Assembly: GCA_029439525.1 (NCBI GenBank)
Contig: JAQFVJ010000005.1
Span: forward strand, 1 to 34,432
From: Caballeronia sp. BR6202001591004
GTDB taxonomy: Bacteria > Pseudomonadota > Gammaproteobacteria > Burkholderiales > Burkholderiaceae
DNA: 34,432 bases
Reading direction: 5' to 3'
Positions 1 to 12,281 of this stretch are shown here, piece by piece. Each line of letters begins with the position of its first letter. Position 1 is the first letter of the stretch. The notes beneath the pieces are model-generated. The model made no database searches. It was given only the letters and a program-made list of their open reading frames with translations, and was not told where the DNA came from. The position numbers and the translations under genes are program-made.

Positions 1-534
1 TCGAGCGCGGCGCGGAAGGCATCGCGGGGGCGCGCAGCCTGTCGAATTCGGCGGCGGTGCTGTGGCATCCGGACGCGCATTTCGACTGGGTGCGGCCCGG
101 CATCATCCTGTACGGCGCCTTGCCCTCGGGCGTGACGGCGGGATATCGCGGACATGGGTCTCAAGCCGGCGATGACGCTGTCGTTCGAAATCATTTCCGT
201 TCAGACGGTCGAAGCGGGGCACACGATCGGTTACGGCTCGACCTACACGGCTTTCAAGCCGATGCGTATCGGCGTGGTCGCGTGCGGCTATCCGCGCGTG
301 GCGCCGGAAGGCACGCCGGTGATCGTCGATGGCGTGAAGACGCAGCTCGTCGGCCGGGTGTCGATGGACATGCTCACCGTCGATCTCACGCCGTGCCCCG
401 GTGCAGACGTCGGCACGCGCGTCGAACTGTGGAGCGCGAATCTGCCGATCGACGATGTGGCGGGCTCGTGCGGCACCATCGGCTACGAGCCTGATGTGCG
501 CGTCGCGCAGCGCGTGCCGGTGCGCGCGGAATAA
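1..534 (+). pseudogene. alr: Alanine racemase, 3' part, frameshifted
   Basis: PLP-dependent alanine racemase makes D-alanine for peptidoglycan. Only the C-terminal part lies in the window. Bases 3 to about 141 read as Alr in frame 3, including [20 protein letters not shown]. An extra G near 138-142 moves the reading to frame 1, which continues from [13 protein letters not shown] through GYGSTYTA and GRVSMDM to the TAA at 534. Two further lesions are visible. The usual CGYADGYPR is shortened to CGYPR, as if 12 bp were lost between two GGCTAT repeats near 286-292. Near 490-502 a +1 and a -1 change cancel, turning the expected ELMCA into EPDVR. The gene is followed after 43 bp by radA, a usual Burkholderia order. 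The family call is firm. Inactivity is inferred from the frameshift, and a second racemase (DadX) elsewhere could compensate. Confidence 0.85.
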
Positions 535-577
535 CGCGTTTTCAGGCGCAAACAAGATAATTAAAACAAGGCTCTGT

Positions 578-1963
578 GTGGCAAAAGTAGCGAAGGCAAA
601 GACACTCTACGTCTGTAGCGAATGCGGCGCGCAATCGCCGAAATGGACCGGCCAGTGCGCCGCCTGTCACGCGTGGAACACGCTGACGGAATCCGTAGCG
701 GAAACGCCGTCGGCACATCGCTTTCAGGCGCTGGCGAAAAGTTCAGCGGTGCAACGTCTCGCCGATATCGAAGTGTCCGACGTGCCGCGCTTCACGACCG
801 GTGTGGGCGAATTCGACCGCGTGCTCGGCGGCGGACTCGTGCCGGGTGGCGTGGTGCTGATCGGCGGCGATCCGGGCATCGGCAAATCGACGCTGCTACT
901 GCAATCGCTCGCGGAAATCGCGCGCGAGCGGGTCGCGCTCTATGTGAGCGGCGAGGAATCCGGCGCGCAGATCGCGTTGCGCGCGCAGCGGCTCGGGCTG
1001 ATCGGCGGCGCGAACGGTGCGGCGGACCTGTCGCTGCTCACCGAAATCCAGCTCGAAAAAATTCACGCGACCATCGATGAGCAGCGGCCCGAAGTCGCCG
1101 TTATCGACTCCATTCAGACGATTTACTCGGAGGCGCTCACGTCCGCGCCCGGCTCCGTCGCGCAGGTGCGCGAATGCGCGGCGCAACTTACGCGCATCGC
1201 CAAGCAGACGGGCACATCGATCATCATGGTCGGCCACGTGACGAAAGAGGGCAGTCTCGCGGGGCCGCGCGTGCTCGAACATATCGTCGACACGGTGCTG
1301 TACTTCGAGGGCGACACGCATTCGTCCTTCCGGCTGGTGCGCGCGTTCAAGAACCGTTTCGGCGCGGTCAACGAACTCGGCGTGTTCGCGATGACGGAGA
1401 AGGGCCTGCGCGGCGTCTCCAATCCGTCGGCGCTGTTTTTGTCGCAGCACGAGCAGAGCGTGGCGGGGTCGTGCGTGTTGGTGACGCAGGAAGGCTCGCG
1501 GCCTTTGCTCGTGGAAGTGCAGGCGCTCGTCGATATCGCGCATGTGCCCAATTCCCGCCGGCTGGCAGTCGGTCTCGAGCAGAACCGGCTCGCGCTGTTG
1601 CTGGCGATGCTGCATCGGCACGCGGGTATTGTGTGTTTCGATCAGGACGTGTTCCTCAACGCGGTCGGCGGCGTGAAAATCACCGAACCGGCCGCGGACT
1701 TGGCGGTGCTGCTGGCGATCCATTCGTCGATGCGCAACAAGCCGCTGTCCAAGAGGCTGATTACGTTCGGCGAAGTCGGTCTGGCGGGCGAAATCCGGCC
1801 GTCGCCGCGCGGGCAGGATCGTCTGAAGGAAGCCGTGAAGCTCGGCTTTTCCGTCGCGCTGATTCCGAAGGCCAACGCGCCGAAACAGGCGATCGACGGG
1901 CTGAAAGTAATCGCCGTGGATCGTATCGAAGAGGCGATCGATCGCGTCCGCGATCTGGAATGA
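578..1963 (+). CDS. radA: DNA repair protein RadA (Sms)
   Basis: RadA is a RecA-like ATPase that promotes branch migration of recombination intermediates. I chose the GTG at 578 because the N-terminus V-A-K-V-A-K-A-K-T-L-Y-V-C matches the family start; the frame is open further upstream but only reads antisense-like sequence over alr. The product is 461 aa, close to the usual 455-460. It has a four-cysteine zinc finger (CSECG ... CAAC, residues about 12-29), Walker A GDPGIGKST near residue 97, the RadA signature KNRFG at residues 258-262, and a C-terminal Lon-like domain. An A/G-rich ACAAGG just upstream may serve as a weak ribosome-binding site. No lesions are seen, in contrast to alr immediately upstream. 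Confidence 0.96.
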   Translation: MAKVAKAKTLYVCSECGAQSPKWTGQCAACHAWNTLTESVAETPSAHRFQALAKSSAVQRLADIEVSDVPRFTTGVGEFDRVLGGGLVPGGVVLIGGDPGIGKSTLLLQSLAEIARERVALYVSGEESGAQIALRAQRLGLIGGANGAADLSLLTEIQLEKIHATIDEQRPEVAVIDSIQTIYSEALTSAPGSVAQVRECAAQLTRIAKQTGTSIIMVGHVTKEGSLAGPRVLEHIVDTVLYFEGDTHSSFRLVRAFKNRFGAVNELGVFAMTEKGLRGVSNPSALFLSQHEQSVAGSCVLVTQEGSRPLLVEVQALVDIAHVPNSRRLAVGLEQNRLALLLAMLHRHAGIVCFDQDVFLNAVGGVKITEPAADLAVLLAIHSSMRNKPLSKRLITFGEVGLAGEIRPSPRGQDRLKEAVKLGFSVALIPKANAPKQAIDGLKVIAVDRIEEAIDRVRDLE

Positions 1964-2147
1964 TGCGTCGCGGCCAGACTTTCTGCGGATCGGACCCTTC
2001 GTAATGGGTCGTAAAAAAAGCCCTCGGTCCTGTAACCTATTTAAGGATTCATGTCTCCCTATTCTTTTTTCAATGCTACGGAACCGGTCAACCCAGCCAA
2101 GGCTCACAAACAGGCGAAGTGACTGGACGGATCGAGAGGAGCACGCT

Positions 2148-2411
2148 TTGAACCATGCCAAATTAACCCGGCCGAAGTCCGCGTTCCATCTGCGAGGATG
2201 CCGCGTGTCGGCCCCCTTGCAGCAGCCCTGGGGCAGCGGATGCCGCATCGTCGAATGGATCGACGGCGAAGGCCAGATCTCGCGGCGCGCCGTCGCGGCG
2301 GACGTCACTGAAGATCAGGTCGTGGCGACCATTCGCCAACATGTGGTGGGCCACAAGCACGTCCTCATCGATGACGAAAGTCAGCCGCGGCAAGTGCTGC
2401 CGCGCCGTTAG
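2148..2411 (+). CDS. Small conserved protein, DUF2866-like
   Basis: An 87-aa basic protein reading from a TTG at 2148 to the TAG at 2409-2411. The TTG is preferred because a GAGAGGA purine run lies about 8 bp upstream and because the frame before it looks non-coding. The body, for example RPKSAFHLRGCRVS and WGSGCRIVEWIDGEGQISRR, resembles small Burkholderia proteins grouped as DUF2866; that assignment is from memory. There are no transmembrane segments, and one short region carries two cysteines. Its stop overlaps by 4 bp the stop of the convergent CoA-transferase remnant. The 184 bp between radA and this gene contain only a weak 5-bp inverted repeat (1993-2010). Function unknown. Confidence 0.65.
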   Translation: MNHAKLTRPKSAFHLRGCRVSAPLQQPWGSGCRIVEWIDGEGQISRRAVAADVTEDQVVATIRQHVVGHKHVLIDDESQPRQVLPRR

Positions 2412-3436
2412 AACGCGCTTCTGAAGAGCGGATGCATGGCCGCTTCGGCGGGCGTGAGCACCGGCGCGACGCAACAATCGAGCGGTCCGAGCAGCGCGAC
2501 CCATTCGTCGCGCGTGCGCTCGCGGATCAGTGCGGCGAGTTCCACCGATAGTTGCCGGCATTGGCGCCGCCGATTGCCTGTCCGAGACTCCATCCAGTGC
2601 CGTGATGCCCAGTCCGGGCGTCCCAATGCCGCGCACAGCGTCTGCCAGAACTTCAATTCCAGCGCGCCCACGGCGATGAACCGGTCGTCCTTCGTGCGAT
2701 ACACGCGTAGCAGGGCACGCCGCCGTTGAGCAGGTCCGCGTGCGTGCTCGCGTGATCGTCGTTGGCGAGCGCGATGTGCGCCATCACGTTGTGCGCGTGC
2801 ATGGCGTGCGTCATCGATACGTTCAGACAGCGGCCTTCGCCGCCGCGTGCGACCTGCCAGAGCGCGGCGAGCATTCATCACCGCGGTCAGCGCGCCGCCG
2901 AGCAAGTCCGCCAGTTGAGAATTCGCCGCGCGATGGGCGCGCCGTCGCGCCCTGCGAGCTGATCGAGCACGCGGGCATACGCGATGTAGTTGAGGTCGTG
3001 CCGCCTTCTGCGCGAACGGACCGTCCACGCCGTACCCCGTGATCGCGGAGAAGACGAGCTTCGGGTTCGCCTCGCGCAGCACGTCGTAGCCGACGCCGAG
3101 CCGCCATCACCGATGGCCGGAAGCTCTCCACCAGCAGATCCGCATCGCGCGGGAGTTCGATCAGCTTCGCGCGTCCCTCGTCTGACTTGAGATCGAGCGT
3201 GATCGTGCGTTTGCTGCGATTCACGATGCGCCAGAACGCGCTTGGCGTGCCGCTTTGCCGATCGGCTGCGCTTTGCAGCATGGTGCGCGCGTAGTCGCCT
3301 CGCCGGGCGCTTCGATCTTGAGCACGTCGGCGCTGAGTTCCGCGAGCCTGAGCGTTGCGACCGGACCGGGCAAGAGCCGCGTCAGATCGAGCACGCGCAG
3401 GCCGTCGAGCGATGCAATCACGTCCGAATCTCCCAT
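2408..3436 (-). pseudogene. CaiB/BaiF family CoA-transferase (decayed)
   Basis: CaiB/BaiF (class III) CoA-transferases, including alpha-methylacyl-CoA racemases, move or racemise acyl-CoA esters. The ancestral protein starts at ATG 3436: [20 protein letters not shown] followed by [13 protein letters not shown] and VLKIEAPGE, a typical family N-terminus. It continues in pieces through different frames: [19 protein letters not shown] (residues about 65-85), LREANPKLVFSAITGYGVDG, NSQLADLLGGALTAVMNA, HNVMAHIALANDDHASTHAD, and CVAPVLTPAEAAMHPLF at the end. At least five single-base indels are needed to join these, near 3290, 3108, 3035, 2870 and 2700. The C-terminal 40 or so residues of the family appear to be missing. 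The ABC-F remnant lies 10 bp upstream on the same strand, so the two were probably co-transcribed. Confidence 0.85.
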
Positions 3437-3446
3437 CAAAAACGAA

Positions 3447-5298
<1,852 letters not shown>

Positions 5299-5449
5299 CT
5301 CGGAATGGGGGCGAACAAAGCGCGGGCGTCGAAGGAAACCGCTATTTTAGACCGGACGTATCGCCGCGCAGGGTTAGCCGTTCGGTTTTAATGGCGACGA
5401 TGTGCGGACATTGGTAGCATCGCCTACTGGATTTTCACACGGAGTGACC

Positions 5450-5941
5450 ATGAGCGCAACACCCGACAGCATTTACGCTTTCTCGGCCGACACCCTCGAC
5501 GGACGGCCTCTGAGCCTCGACACGTATCGCGACAAGGTTCTGCTCATCGTCAATACGGCGAGCGAGTGCGGATTCACGCCCCAATACAAGGGCTTACAGG
5601 ACATCTTCCAGCAATACGCGGCGCGCGGCTTCGAAATGCTCGGCTTTCCGTGCAACCAGTTCGGCAAGCAGGAACCGGGTGACGCCGCGCAAATCGGCAA
5701 CTTCTGCGAGAAGAATTACGGTGTCACCTTCCAGATGTTCTCGAAGATCGAGGTCAATGGCGCGAACGCGCATCCGCTCTACAAGTATCTGAAGGACAAG
5801 GAACCGGGCCTGCTCGGCATTGAGGCGATCAAGTGGAATTTCACGAAGTTTCTGGTTGACCGCAAGGGCAACATCATCAAGCGCTACGCACCGACGACCA
5901 AGCCCGAGGCGATCGCGGAGGATATCGAGAAGCTGCTGTGA
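5450..5941 (+). CDS. gpx: Glutathione peroxidase family protein
   Basis: Reduces hydrogen or organic peroxides using glutathione or thioredoxin. The start ATG at 5450 follows GGAG at 5441-5444 with ideal spacing, giving 163 aa, the usual bacterial length. The catalytic tetrad is visible: Cys40 in NTASECGFTPQY, Gln70 and its motif in LGFPCNQFGKQEPG, and Trp129-Asn130 in KWNFTKFLVD. The family site is selenocysteine in many animals and cysteine here. Cys86 in NFCEKNYGVTF sits where the resolving cysteine of thioredoxin-dependent members lies, so thioredoxin use is plausible. The gene is divergent from the decayed ABC-F gene; the 151-bp gap should hold both promoters. Its 3' neighbour, cardiolipin synthase, converges after 24 bp. 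Intact. Confidence 0.95.
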   Translation: MSATPDSIYAFSADTLDGRPLSLDTYRDKVLLIVNTASECGFTPQYKGLQDIFQQYAARGFEMLGFPCNQFGKQEPGDAAQIGNFCEKNYGVTFQMFSKIEVNGANAHPLYKYLKDKEPGLLGIEAIKWNFTKFLVDRKGNIIKRYAPTTKPEAIAEDIEKLL

Positions 5942-5965
5942 GCCGTGGGTATGAGTTGAGCGCGC

Positions 5966-7459
5966 TCAGAGGATCGGCGAAAACAGTCGCGCGACGTGCA
6001 TCGCCATGCGAGGCGGAAATGACGCGCCGCGATAGTCGTCGCCGTCGATCTCGTATGCATGCGCGAAGTCCGCTAGCAGCATCTGTTCGACCTCGCGCGC
6101 GAACGCACGGTCCACGGTCAGCACGGTGATCTCGAAGTTCAGCCGGAACGAACGATTGTCGAGATTCGCGCTGCCGATAGACGCGGCAATATCGTCCACG
6201 AGCACGACCTTCTGATGCAGAAAGCCCAGTTTGTAACGATACACGCGCACGCCGGCTTGCACCAGATCGTAGGCGTACAGCTTCGACGCCGCGAACACCA
6301 CGCGATGATCGCGCCGGCTCGGAATCAGCACGCGCACATCGACGCGGCGCATCACCGCGAGACGCAGCGCGGAGAACACGGCTTCGTCGGGAATGAGATA
6401 GGGCGACGTGATCCAGATGCGCTCGCGCGCGGCATTGATCGCTTCGACGAAGAACAACGAGCAGGTTTCCTGCTTGTCGGCGGGGCCGCTCGACAGCACC
6501 ATGCAGTGCATGTTTTCGTTGGTGGAGGGCGTGTGGCCGAGTTCGGGCACACGCTGCGTCGCCCAGTACCAGTCCTCGGTAAACACGAACTGGATGCTCG
6601 CGACCGCCGGGCCGCGCACTTCGACGTGCGTATCGCGCCACGGCGACAGGCGCGGATTGCCGCCGAGATATTCGACGCCCACGTTGTGCCCGCCGATGAA
6701 CGCGCGCTTGCCGTCCACCACGACGATCTTCCGATGATTGCGGAAGTTGATCTGAAACCGGTGCACGAACTTGCGCTTGGCCGCGAACGGATGCGCCTCC
6801 ACGCCTCCCGCGCGCAGCGCGTTCACGTAGCGGTGCGGCAGATCGAAGCTGCCGATGCTGTCGTAGAGAAAGTACACGCGCACGCCCGTCTGCGCCTTGG
6901 CGATCAGCCGGTCGCGCAGCAGCCTGCCGAGCTCATCGGCGCGTACGATGAAGAACTGCACGACGATATAGTGCTGCGCCTCCTCGATGGCATCGAATAT
7001 CGCCTTGAAGGTGGCGTCGCCATTGACGAGCACGCGCACCGAATTGCCGCGCAGGAACGGCATGCCCGACAGGCGCTGCAGCGTGCGGATGGTCGGATTG
7101 CCGAGATAGACCGCCGGTCCCGGCGCAAGCTCGCCGCGCGCACCGGAGGAGTCAGTCAACGCGCCCCCGTCCTGCGGTGCATCGCTGCGGGCGCCGGAAT
7201 TCCATTCGGCGGGCTTCGAGCGGCTGCGCAGAATGTCAAGTTCGAGCCGCCGTTCGTCGATATAGCCAGCGAATTTGCTGCGGCCGAGGAACAGGTAGGG
7301 AATAAGCGTGAAGTAGGGCATCGCGACGAGCGATACCGCCCACGCGACCGCCCCTTGCGAGGTGCGCGTGTGGATGATGGCGTGGATGGCGGCGATCACG
7401 CCGAGCACGTGCGCCGCGATGATGAGCGTGCCGACGTGGAGCCAGTCTGATGCTTGCAT
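5966..7459 (-). CDS. cls: Cardiolipin synthase (phospholipase D family)
   Basis: Condenses phosphatidylglycerol molecules to cardiolipin at the inner membrane. The 497-aa product begins MQASDWLHVGTLIIAAHVLG. Two N-terminal hydrophobic segments are visible (residues about 8-28 and 38-58). Two HxKxxxxD catalytic motifs follow: NHRKIVVVDGKRAFIGGHN near residue 242 and LHQKVVLVDDIAASIGSANL near residue 415. These and the length match bacterial Cls. The region from about 100 to 125 is a low-complexity linker. No frameshift or nonsense codon occurs over 1.5 kb, although prmB, just upstream on the same strand, is broken. A perfect 10-bp hairpin lies 24 bp upstream of the start. Confidence 0.94.
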   Translation of the reverse strand: MQASDWLHVGTLIIAAHVLGVIAAIHAIIHTRTSQGAVAWAVSLVAMPYFTLIPYLFLGRSKFAGYIDERRLELDILRSRSKPAEWNSGARSDAPQDGGALTDSSGARGELAPGPAVYLGNPTIRTLQRLSGMPFLRGNSVRVLVNGDATFKAIFDAIEEAQHYIVVQFFIVRADELGRLLRDRLIAKAQTGVRVYFLYDSIGSFDLPHRYVNALRAGGVEAHPFAAKRKFVHRFQINFRNHRKIVVVDGKRAFIGGHNVGVEYLGGNPRLSPWRDTHVEVRGPAVASIQFVFTEDWYWATQRVPELGHTPSTNENMHCMVLSSGPADKQETCSLFFVEAINAARERIWITSPYLIPDEAVFSALRLAVMRRVDVRVLIPSRRDHRVVFAASKLYAYDLVQAGVRVYRYKLGFLHQKVVLVDDIAASIGSANLDNRSFRLNFEITVLTVDRAFAREVEQMLLADFAHAYEIDGDDYRGASFPPRMAMHVARLFSPIL

Positions 7460-7482
7460 ATGACGCGTCGATTCCCCGATGC

Positions 7483-7506
7483 GTCGCCGGCGCCTGCCGG
7501 CGACGA
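7483..7506. repeat. Perfect hairpin upstream of cls
   Basis: Arms CGTCGCCGGC (7483-7492) and GCCGGCGACG (7497-7506) are exact inverted repeats around a 4-base loop. It lies between the prmB 3' end and the cls start. There is no T-run on either side, so it is not a standard intrinsic terminator. It may be a transcript-stabilising or leader structure for cls, or a repetitive extragenic hairpin. Confidence 0.6.
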
Positions 7507-7560
7507 TGCGTTATATTACCGAACCCTTGCTGGCGCGGCCCTTGGGTGTGGCACTTTATG

Positions 7561-8509
7561 TCACAAGATGTGAGGCGTCGCGGGTCGCAGCCCGCGACCC
7601 CGTATAATATCAGCCCGACAGGCCGGCGGCCTGAATGAGAAACACAGAAACACGTTGTCATCGCCCGCGCTGGTCGAGAGCCACACGAGATCGAGTCCGC
7701 CGAACGCGGCTTCCACGTTGTCGCGCTCGTTGCCGATCTCGACGACGAGCATGCCGTCCTCGGTCAGCCACTTGCCCGCCTCACGGACGATGCGCCGCAC
7801 GATGTCCATTCCATCAGCGGCCCCGCCCACGAGCGCCAGTTCCGGCTCGTGACGTCCTCGGGCAGCGCGCCTGCATCCCCTGCGCGTTGACGTAGGGCGG
7901 ATTCGTGACGATGACCTCGTACTTCGCTTCCGGCAGTGGCGCGTACAAGTCGCCTTCGTAGAGCGACACGCGGTCGCCGAGACGGTAATCGTCGACGTTG
8001 CGGCGCGCGACGGCGAGCGCATCGGCGTAGATATCGACGGCATCGACATCCGCGTTCTCCAAGTCCTGCGCCGCGAGAATCGCGAGACAGCCCGAGCCGG
8101 TACAGAGTTCGAGCACACGCGTCACCTGATCCGAATCCGCGACATATAGCTGCAAGCCGTCCTGCAGTAGTTCGCCGATGAACAAGCGCGGCACAATCAC
8201 GCGCTCGTCGACATAGAAGCGGCGTTCGTGCATCCATGCTCCTGCGTGATGTACGCTGCGGGAATGCGCTCGGTCGCGCGGCGCTCGATCACTTTCAGAC
8301 GGCGTCGATCTCGTGGTCGAGCAGACGGGCGAGCAGACGTGCGTCAAGGAACGGCTCGAGCGTATCGAGCGGCAGATGCAGCGTATGCTCAGATACGCGG
8401 CTTTGTCTTAGGCGTTGGACGAGTCGTGACCGAACGACAGTCCGGCCTGCGTGCAGCAGGACACGCCGAAGCGCAGCAGGTCGCGCACAGTGGTGAAGGG
8501 CAGCGCCAT
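7561..8509 (-). pseudogene. prmB: Ribosomal protein L3 glutamine methyltransferase (decayed)
   Basis: PrmB methylates the glutamine of ribosomal protein L3 using SAM. The ancestral start ATG at 8509 has an AGGAG Shine-Dalgarno 6 bp upstream and gives MALPFTTVRDLLRFGVSCCT. A TAC-to-TAA nonsense change follows within 35 codons (8408-8410). The methyltransferase core then reads FYVDERVIVPRLFIGELLQD, ELCTGSGCLAILAA (SAM motif I) and VIVTNPPYVNA (the NPPY glutamine-binding motif). After a shift near 7870 it continues LALVGGAADGMDIVRRIV and LVVEIGNERDNVEAAF. At least four indels are needed in addition to the stop. The true 3' end is uncertain: the last frame runs to a TGA at 7561, past the usual family end near 7625. 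It is the last gene of the dap cluster, 26 bp after dapE. Confidence 0.88.
7577..7598. repeat. Perfect hairpin at the prmB 3' end
   Basis: Arms GTCGCGGG (7577-7584) and CCCGCGAC (7591-7598) flank a 6-base loop. A TATAAT lies next to it on the plus strand (7603-7608), but no matching -35 box is seen. The hairpin is in the tail of the prmB remnant and may once have ended the dap operon transcript, although there is no T-run. Confidence 0.5.
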
Positions 8510-8535
8510 CGATGGCTCCTTTTATTCGAATGGGT

Positions 8536-9777
<1,242 letters not shown>

Positions 9778-10142
9778 TCACGCGAACAGCGTTTCGTACT
9801 GCTCGGCGGAAAACTCGAGCGTCTTCACGCGGCCGTTCAAGACTACTTACCATCGGCCGCTTGATGATCGACGGCTTGTGGATCATCAGCGCGATCGCGC
9901 CGAAAGTGGTGTCGGCTTCGGCCTTGTGCACATCGGACAAGCCGCGCCACGTCGTGCCGCGCTTGTTGATGAGCTGATCCAGTGTGGCACGTTCTTCAGC
10001 CAGTCCTGAATCAGTTTGTCGTTGACGCCGGCTTCTTGAAGTGGTGAAACTCGAACGGCACGCCGTGCTCTTCCAGCCACGCGCGCGCTTTCTTCACGGT
10101 GTCGCAGTTCGGGATGCCGTACACGACAGTGGTCTTGGCCAA
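9778..10142 (-). pseudogene. ArsC/Spx family reductase-like protein (decayed)
   Basis: Small thioredoxin-fold proteins of the ArsC/Spx/YffB group commonly sit between dapD and dapE in Burkholderia. The ancestral start is probably TTG 10142, two bases past the dapD stop, giving AKTTVVYGIPNCDTVKKARA. This includes the family's N-terminal cysteine (PNCDT). The protein continues in other frames as AGVNDKLIQDWLK, SDVHKAEADTTFGAIALM and HKPSIIKRPM, and ends with the equivalent of EFSAEQYETLFA at TGA 9778. At least three indels are needed, near 10035, 9990 and 9845. About 120 codons, normal for the family. Its molecular role is unclear even in intact relatives. Confidence 0.82.
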
Positions 10143-10144
10143 GA

Positions 10145-10972
10145 TCACTCGCCTCGCAGCAGTTCGTTCAGGCCGACCTTCACGCGGGTCTTCGCATCGA
10201 CCTTCTTGACGATGACGGTGCAGTACAGGCTGTGCGAGCCGTCCTTCGACGGCAGATTGCCCGCGACCACGACCGAGCCGGCCGGAATGCGGCCGTAGCT
10301 CACTTCGCCGGTTTCGCGGTCGTAGATCTTGGTCGACTGGCCGAGATACACGCCCATCGAAATGACCGAGTTTTCTTCGACGATCACGCCTTCCACCACT
10401 TCCGAGCGCGCGCCGACGAACACGTTGTCTTCGATGATGACCGGATTCGCCTGCAACGGCTCCAGCACGCCGCCGATGCCCACGCCGCCCGACAGGTGCA
10501 CGTTCTTGCCGATCTGCGCGCACGAGCCGACGGTGGCCCACGTATCGACCATCGTGCCTTCGTCGACATACGCGCCGATGTTGGTGTACGATGGCATCAC
10601 CACGACGTTCTTCGCGATGAACGAGCCGCGACGCGCGATGGCCGGCGGCACCACGCGGAAGCCCCCCGCAGCGAAGTCTTCGGCGGTGTAGTTTGCGAAC
10701 TTCGAGGGCACCTTGTCGTAGAACTGGGAGTAGCCGCCTGCGGGCATCGGCGCATTGTCTTCGAGGCGGAACGACAGCAGCACAGCCTTCTTGAGCCACT
10801 GGTTGACGACCCACTCGCCGTCGCGCTTTTCCGCAACGCGCATCTGGCCTTTGTCGAGTTGCTCGAGGGCGTGGGCGACGGCGTCGCGGACTTCGGCGGG
10901 CGCAGCCTTGGCCGACAGGTTGGCGCGGTTTTGCCAGGCGTTGTCGATGATGCTCTGAAGCTGTTCCGACAT
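10145..10972 (-). CDS. dapD: Tetrahydrodipicolinate N-succinyltransferase
   Basis: Transfers succinyl from succinyl-CoA to tetrahydrodipicolinate, the committed step of the succinylase DAP branch. The 275-aa product starts [20 protein letters not shown]. It contains the left-handed beta-helix built from hexapeptide repeats, visible as the periodic I/V/G pattern from about residue 105 to 230 (for example [20 protein letters not shown] and [20 protein letters not shown]). Length equals that of the E. coli enzyme within one or two residues. Its frame is intact. It sits between the decayed dapC, which acts one step later, and the decayed ArsC-like gene. Confidence 0.97.
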   Translation of the reverse strand: MSEQLQSIIDNAWQNRANLSAKAAPAEVRDAVAHALEQLDKGQMRVAEKRDGEWVVNQWLKKAVLLSFRLEDNAPMPAGGYSQFYDKVPSKFANYTAEDFAAGGFRVVPPAIARRGSFIAKNVVVMPSYTNIGAYVDEGTMVDTWATVGSCAQIGKNVHLSGGVGIGGVLEPLQANPVIIEDNVFVGARSEVVEGVIVEENSVISMGVYLGQSTKIYDRETGEVSYGRIPAGSVVVAGNLPSKDGSHSLYCTVIVKKVDAKTRVKVGLNELLRGE

Positions 10973-11005
10973 AGTGGTATCAAGGTTGATGGCGACGCTC
11001 GGGTT

Positions 11006-12194
11006 TCAGCCGTAGGTTGAGCCCTTGAGCGTGCGGCAGAATTCGACGATGCGGCGGGCGCCTTCGACACATTCCCCGACTTCGGCGACAAGCGCGATGC
11101 ACACGAAGCCCGCGCCGGGATTCGTGGCGTGCGCGGTGCGCGCGAGGAAAGAGCTCGGTAGAACCGTCACATTATACTCGGCGTACAGGCGGCGCGCGGC
11201 GAACTCGGTATCGGTCAGGCCGGTGCGCGAAACGTTCGCCCACGGATAGAACGCGGCATCGCGCAGACGCACGTCGAATACATCGGCGAGCATCGGCGTG
11301 ACCGTTTCGAATTTCGTCAGATACTTCGCGCGGTTGTTGCGCACATGCGCTTCGTCCTGCCACGCGATGACGCTCGCGCGCTGGAACACCGTCGACAGCG
11401 CCGCGCCGTGATACCGTGCGGTAGAGCAGAAAGTCCTTCAGGATCGCCGCATCGCCCGCGACGAAGCCCGAGCGCATGCCCGGCACGTTCGATCATTTTG
11501 ACAGGCTCGACAGCATCACGAGGCGACCGAAGCCGCGCCCCAGGAGGCGCGCGCCGCTTCGAGTCCGCCGAGTGGCGGTTTGGCTTCGTCGAAGTAGATT
11601 TCGGAATAGCATTCGTCCGATGCGATCACGAAATGGTGTTTGTCCGACAGCGCGAACAGTTCGCGCCAGTCGTCGAGCGTCATCACCGCGCCGGTCGGAT
11701 TGCCCGGCGAGCACACGCAGAGCAGCTGCGTGCGCGCCTATATATGGTCTGGCACTTGCGAATAACTTGCGAATAATCTGCAGGCGAAGTTGCGCGCGGG
11801 ATCGCTGTTGACGAAGTACGGCTTGGCGCCCGCGAGCAGGGCGGCGCCTTCGTAGATTTGATAGAACGGGTTCGAACAGAGTACGATCGAGGTTACGCCG
11901 CGCTCGTCGTTCTGCTGTAGATGACCGTTTGTGCGAGCGCAAAAAGCGTTTCTCGCGAGCCGGCGGCCGGCAGCACTTCGCGCAGCGGCTCGCTGCCGCG
12001 TGTAGCGGGGGATACGACGCCATGCCGGCGAGCGCATCGATCACGGCCTGGCGGATCAGCGGCGACGTAGGATGTTTCGGCTCGCCGATGCCGAAGCTGA
12101 TCGGCGTGAATCCCGCGCGCGTTCGATGTCCTTGAAGAGCACGCGCAGCTTTTCGAACGGATACCGGCTGAAGTTTCTGGAGAAGTGAATTCAC
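11006..12194 (-). pseudogene. dapC: Succinyldiaminopimelate transaminase (decayed)
   Basis: DapC is a PLP aminotransferase converting N-succinyl-2-amino-6-ketopimelate to N-succinyl-LL-DAP. The start is GTG 12194 (NSLLQKLQP). Fragments in several frames cover the whole protein: FTPISFGIGEPKHPTSPLIR, AVIDALAGMASYP, AKPYFVNSDPARNFAC, LCVCSPGNPTGAVMTLDDW, FVIASDECYSEIYFDEAKPP, and a long C-terminal block from VFQRASVIAWQDEAHVRNN to EFCRTLKGSTYG. The segment with the PLP lysine (SLSK) falls at a frame break near 11500. Lesions include a TGG-to-TAG nonsense change at 11738-11740, a perfect 11-bp tandem duplication at 11754-11775, and at least four single-base indels. It is first in the dap cluster. 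ArgD could supply the missing activity. Confidence 0.9.
11754..11775. repeat. 11-bp tandem duplication inside dapC
   Basis: ACTTGCGAATA occurs twice head to tail (11754-11764 and 11765-11775). Only one copy is expected: on the coding strand the family sequence reads DYSQVPDHIW, and the second copy inserts residues and shifts the frame. This looks like a fresh slippage or template-switch duplication. Confidence 0.8.
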
Positions 12195-12281
12195 GGCGTG
12201 ACCGGTAAACGAGAGCGGCGGCGCATATCGCGAGTGTGGCGGGTGCGATGCGCACGCGAAGAATTCAACGACTAATCAATA

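Noticed and set aside
1993-2010. Hairpin after radA as an intrinsic terminator
   Set aside because: The stem is only 5 bp and is followed by a run of A, not T, on the plus strand.
7603-7608. Plus-strand TATAAT as a promoter for an antisense or small RNA over prmB
   Set aside because: No -35 element at suitable distance and no terminator or conserved RNA structure downstream.
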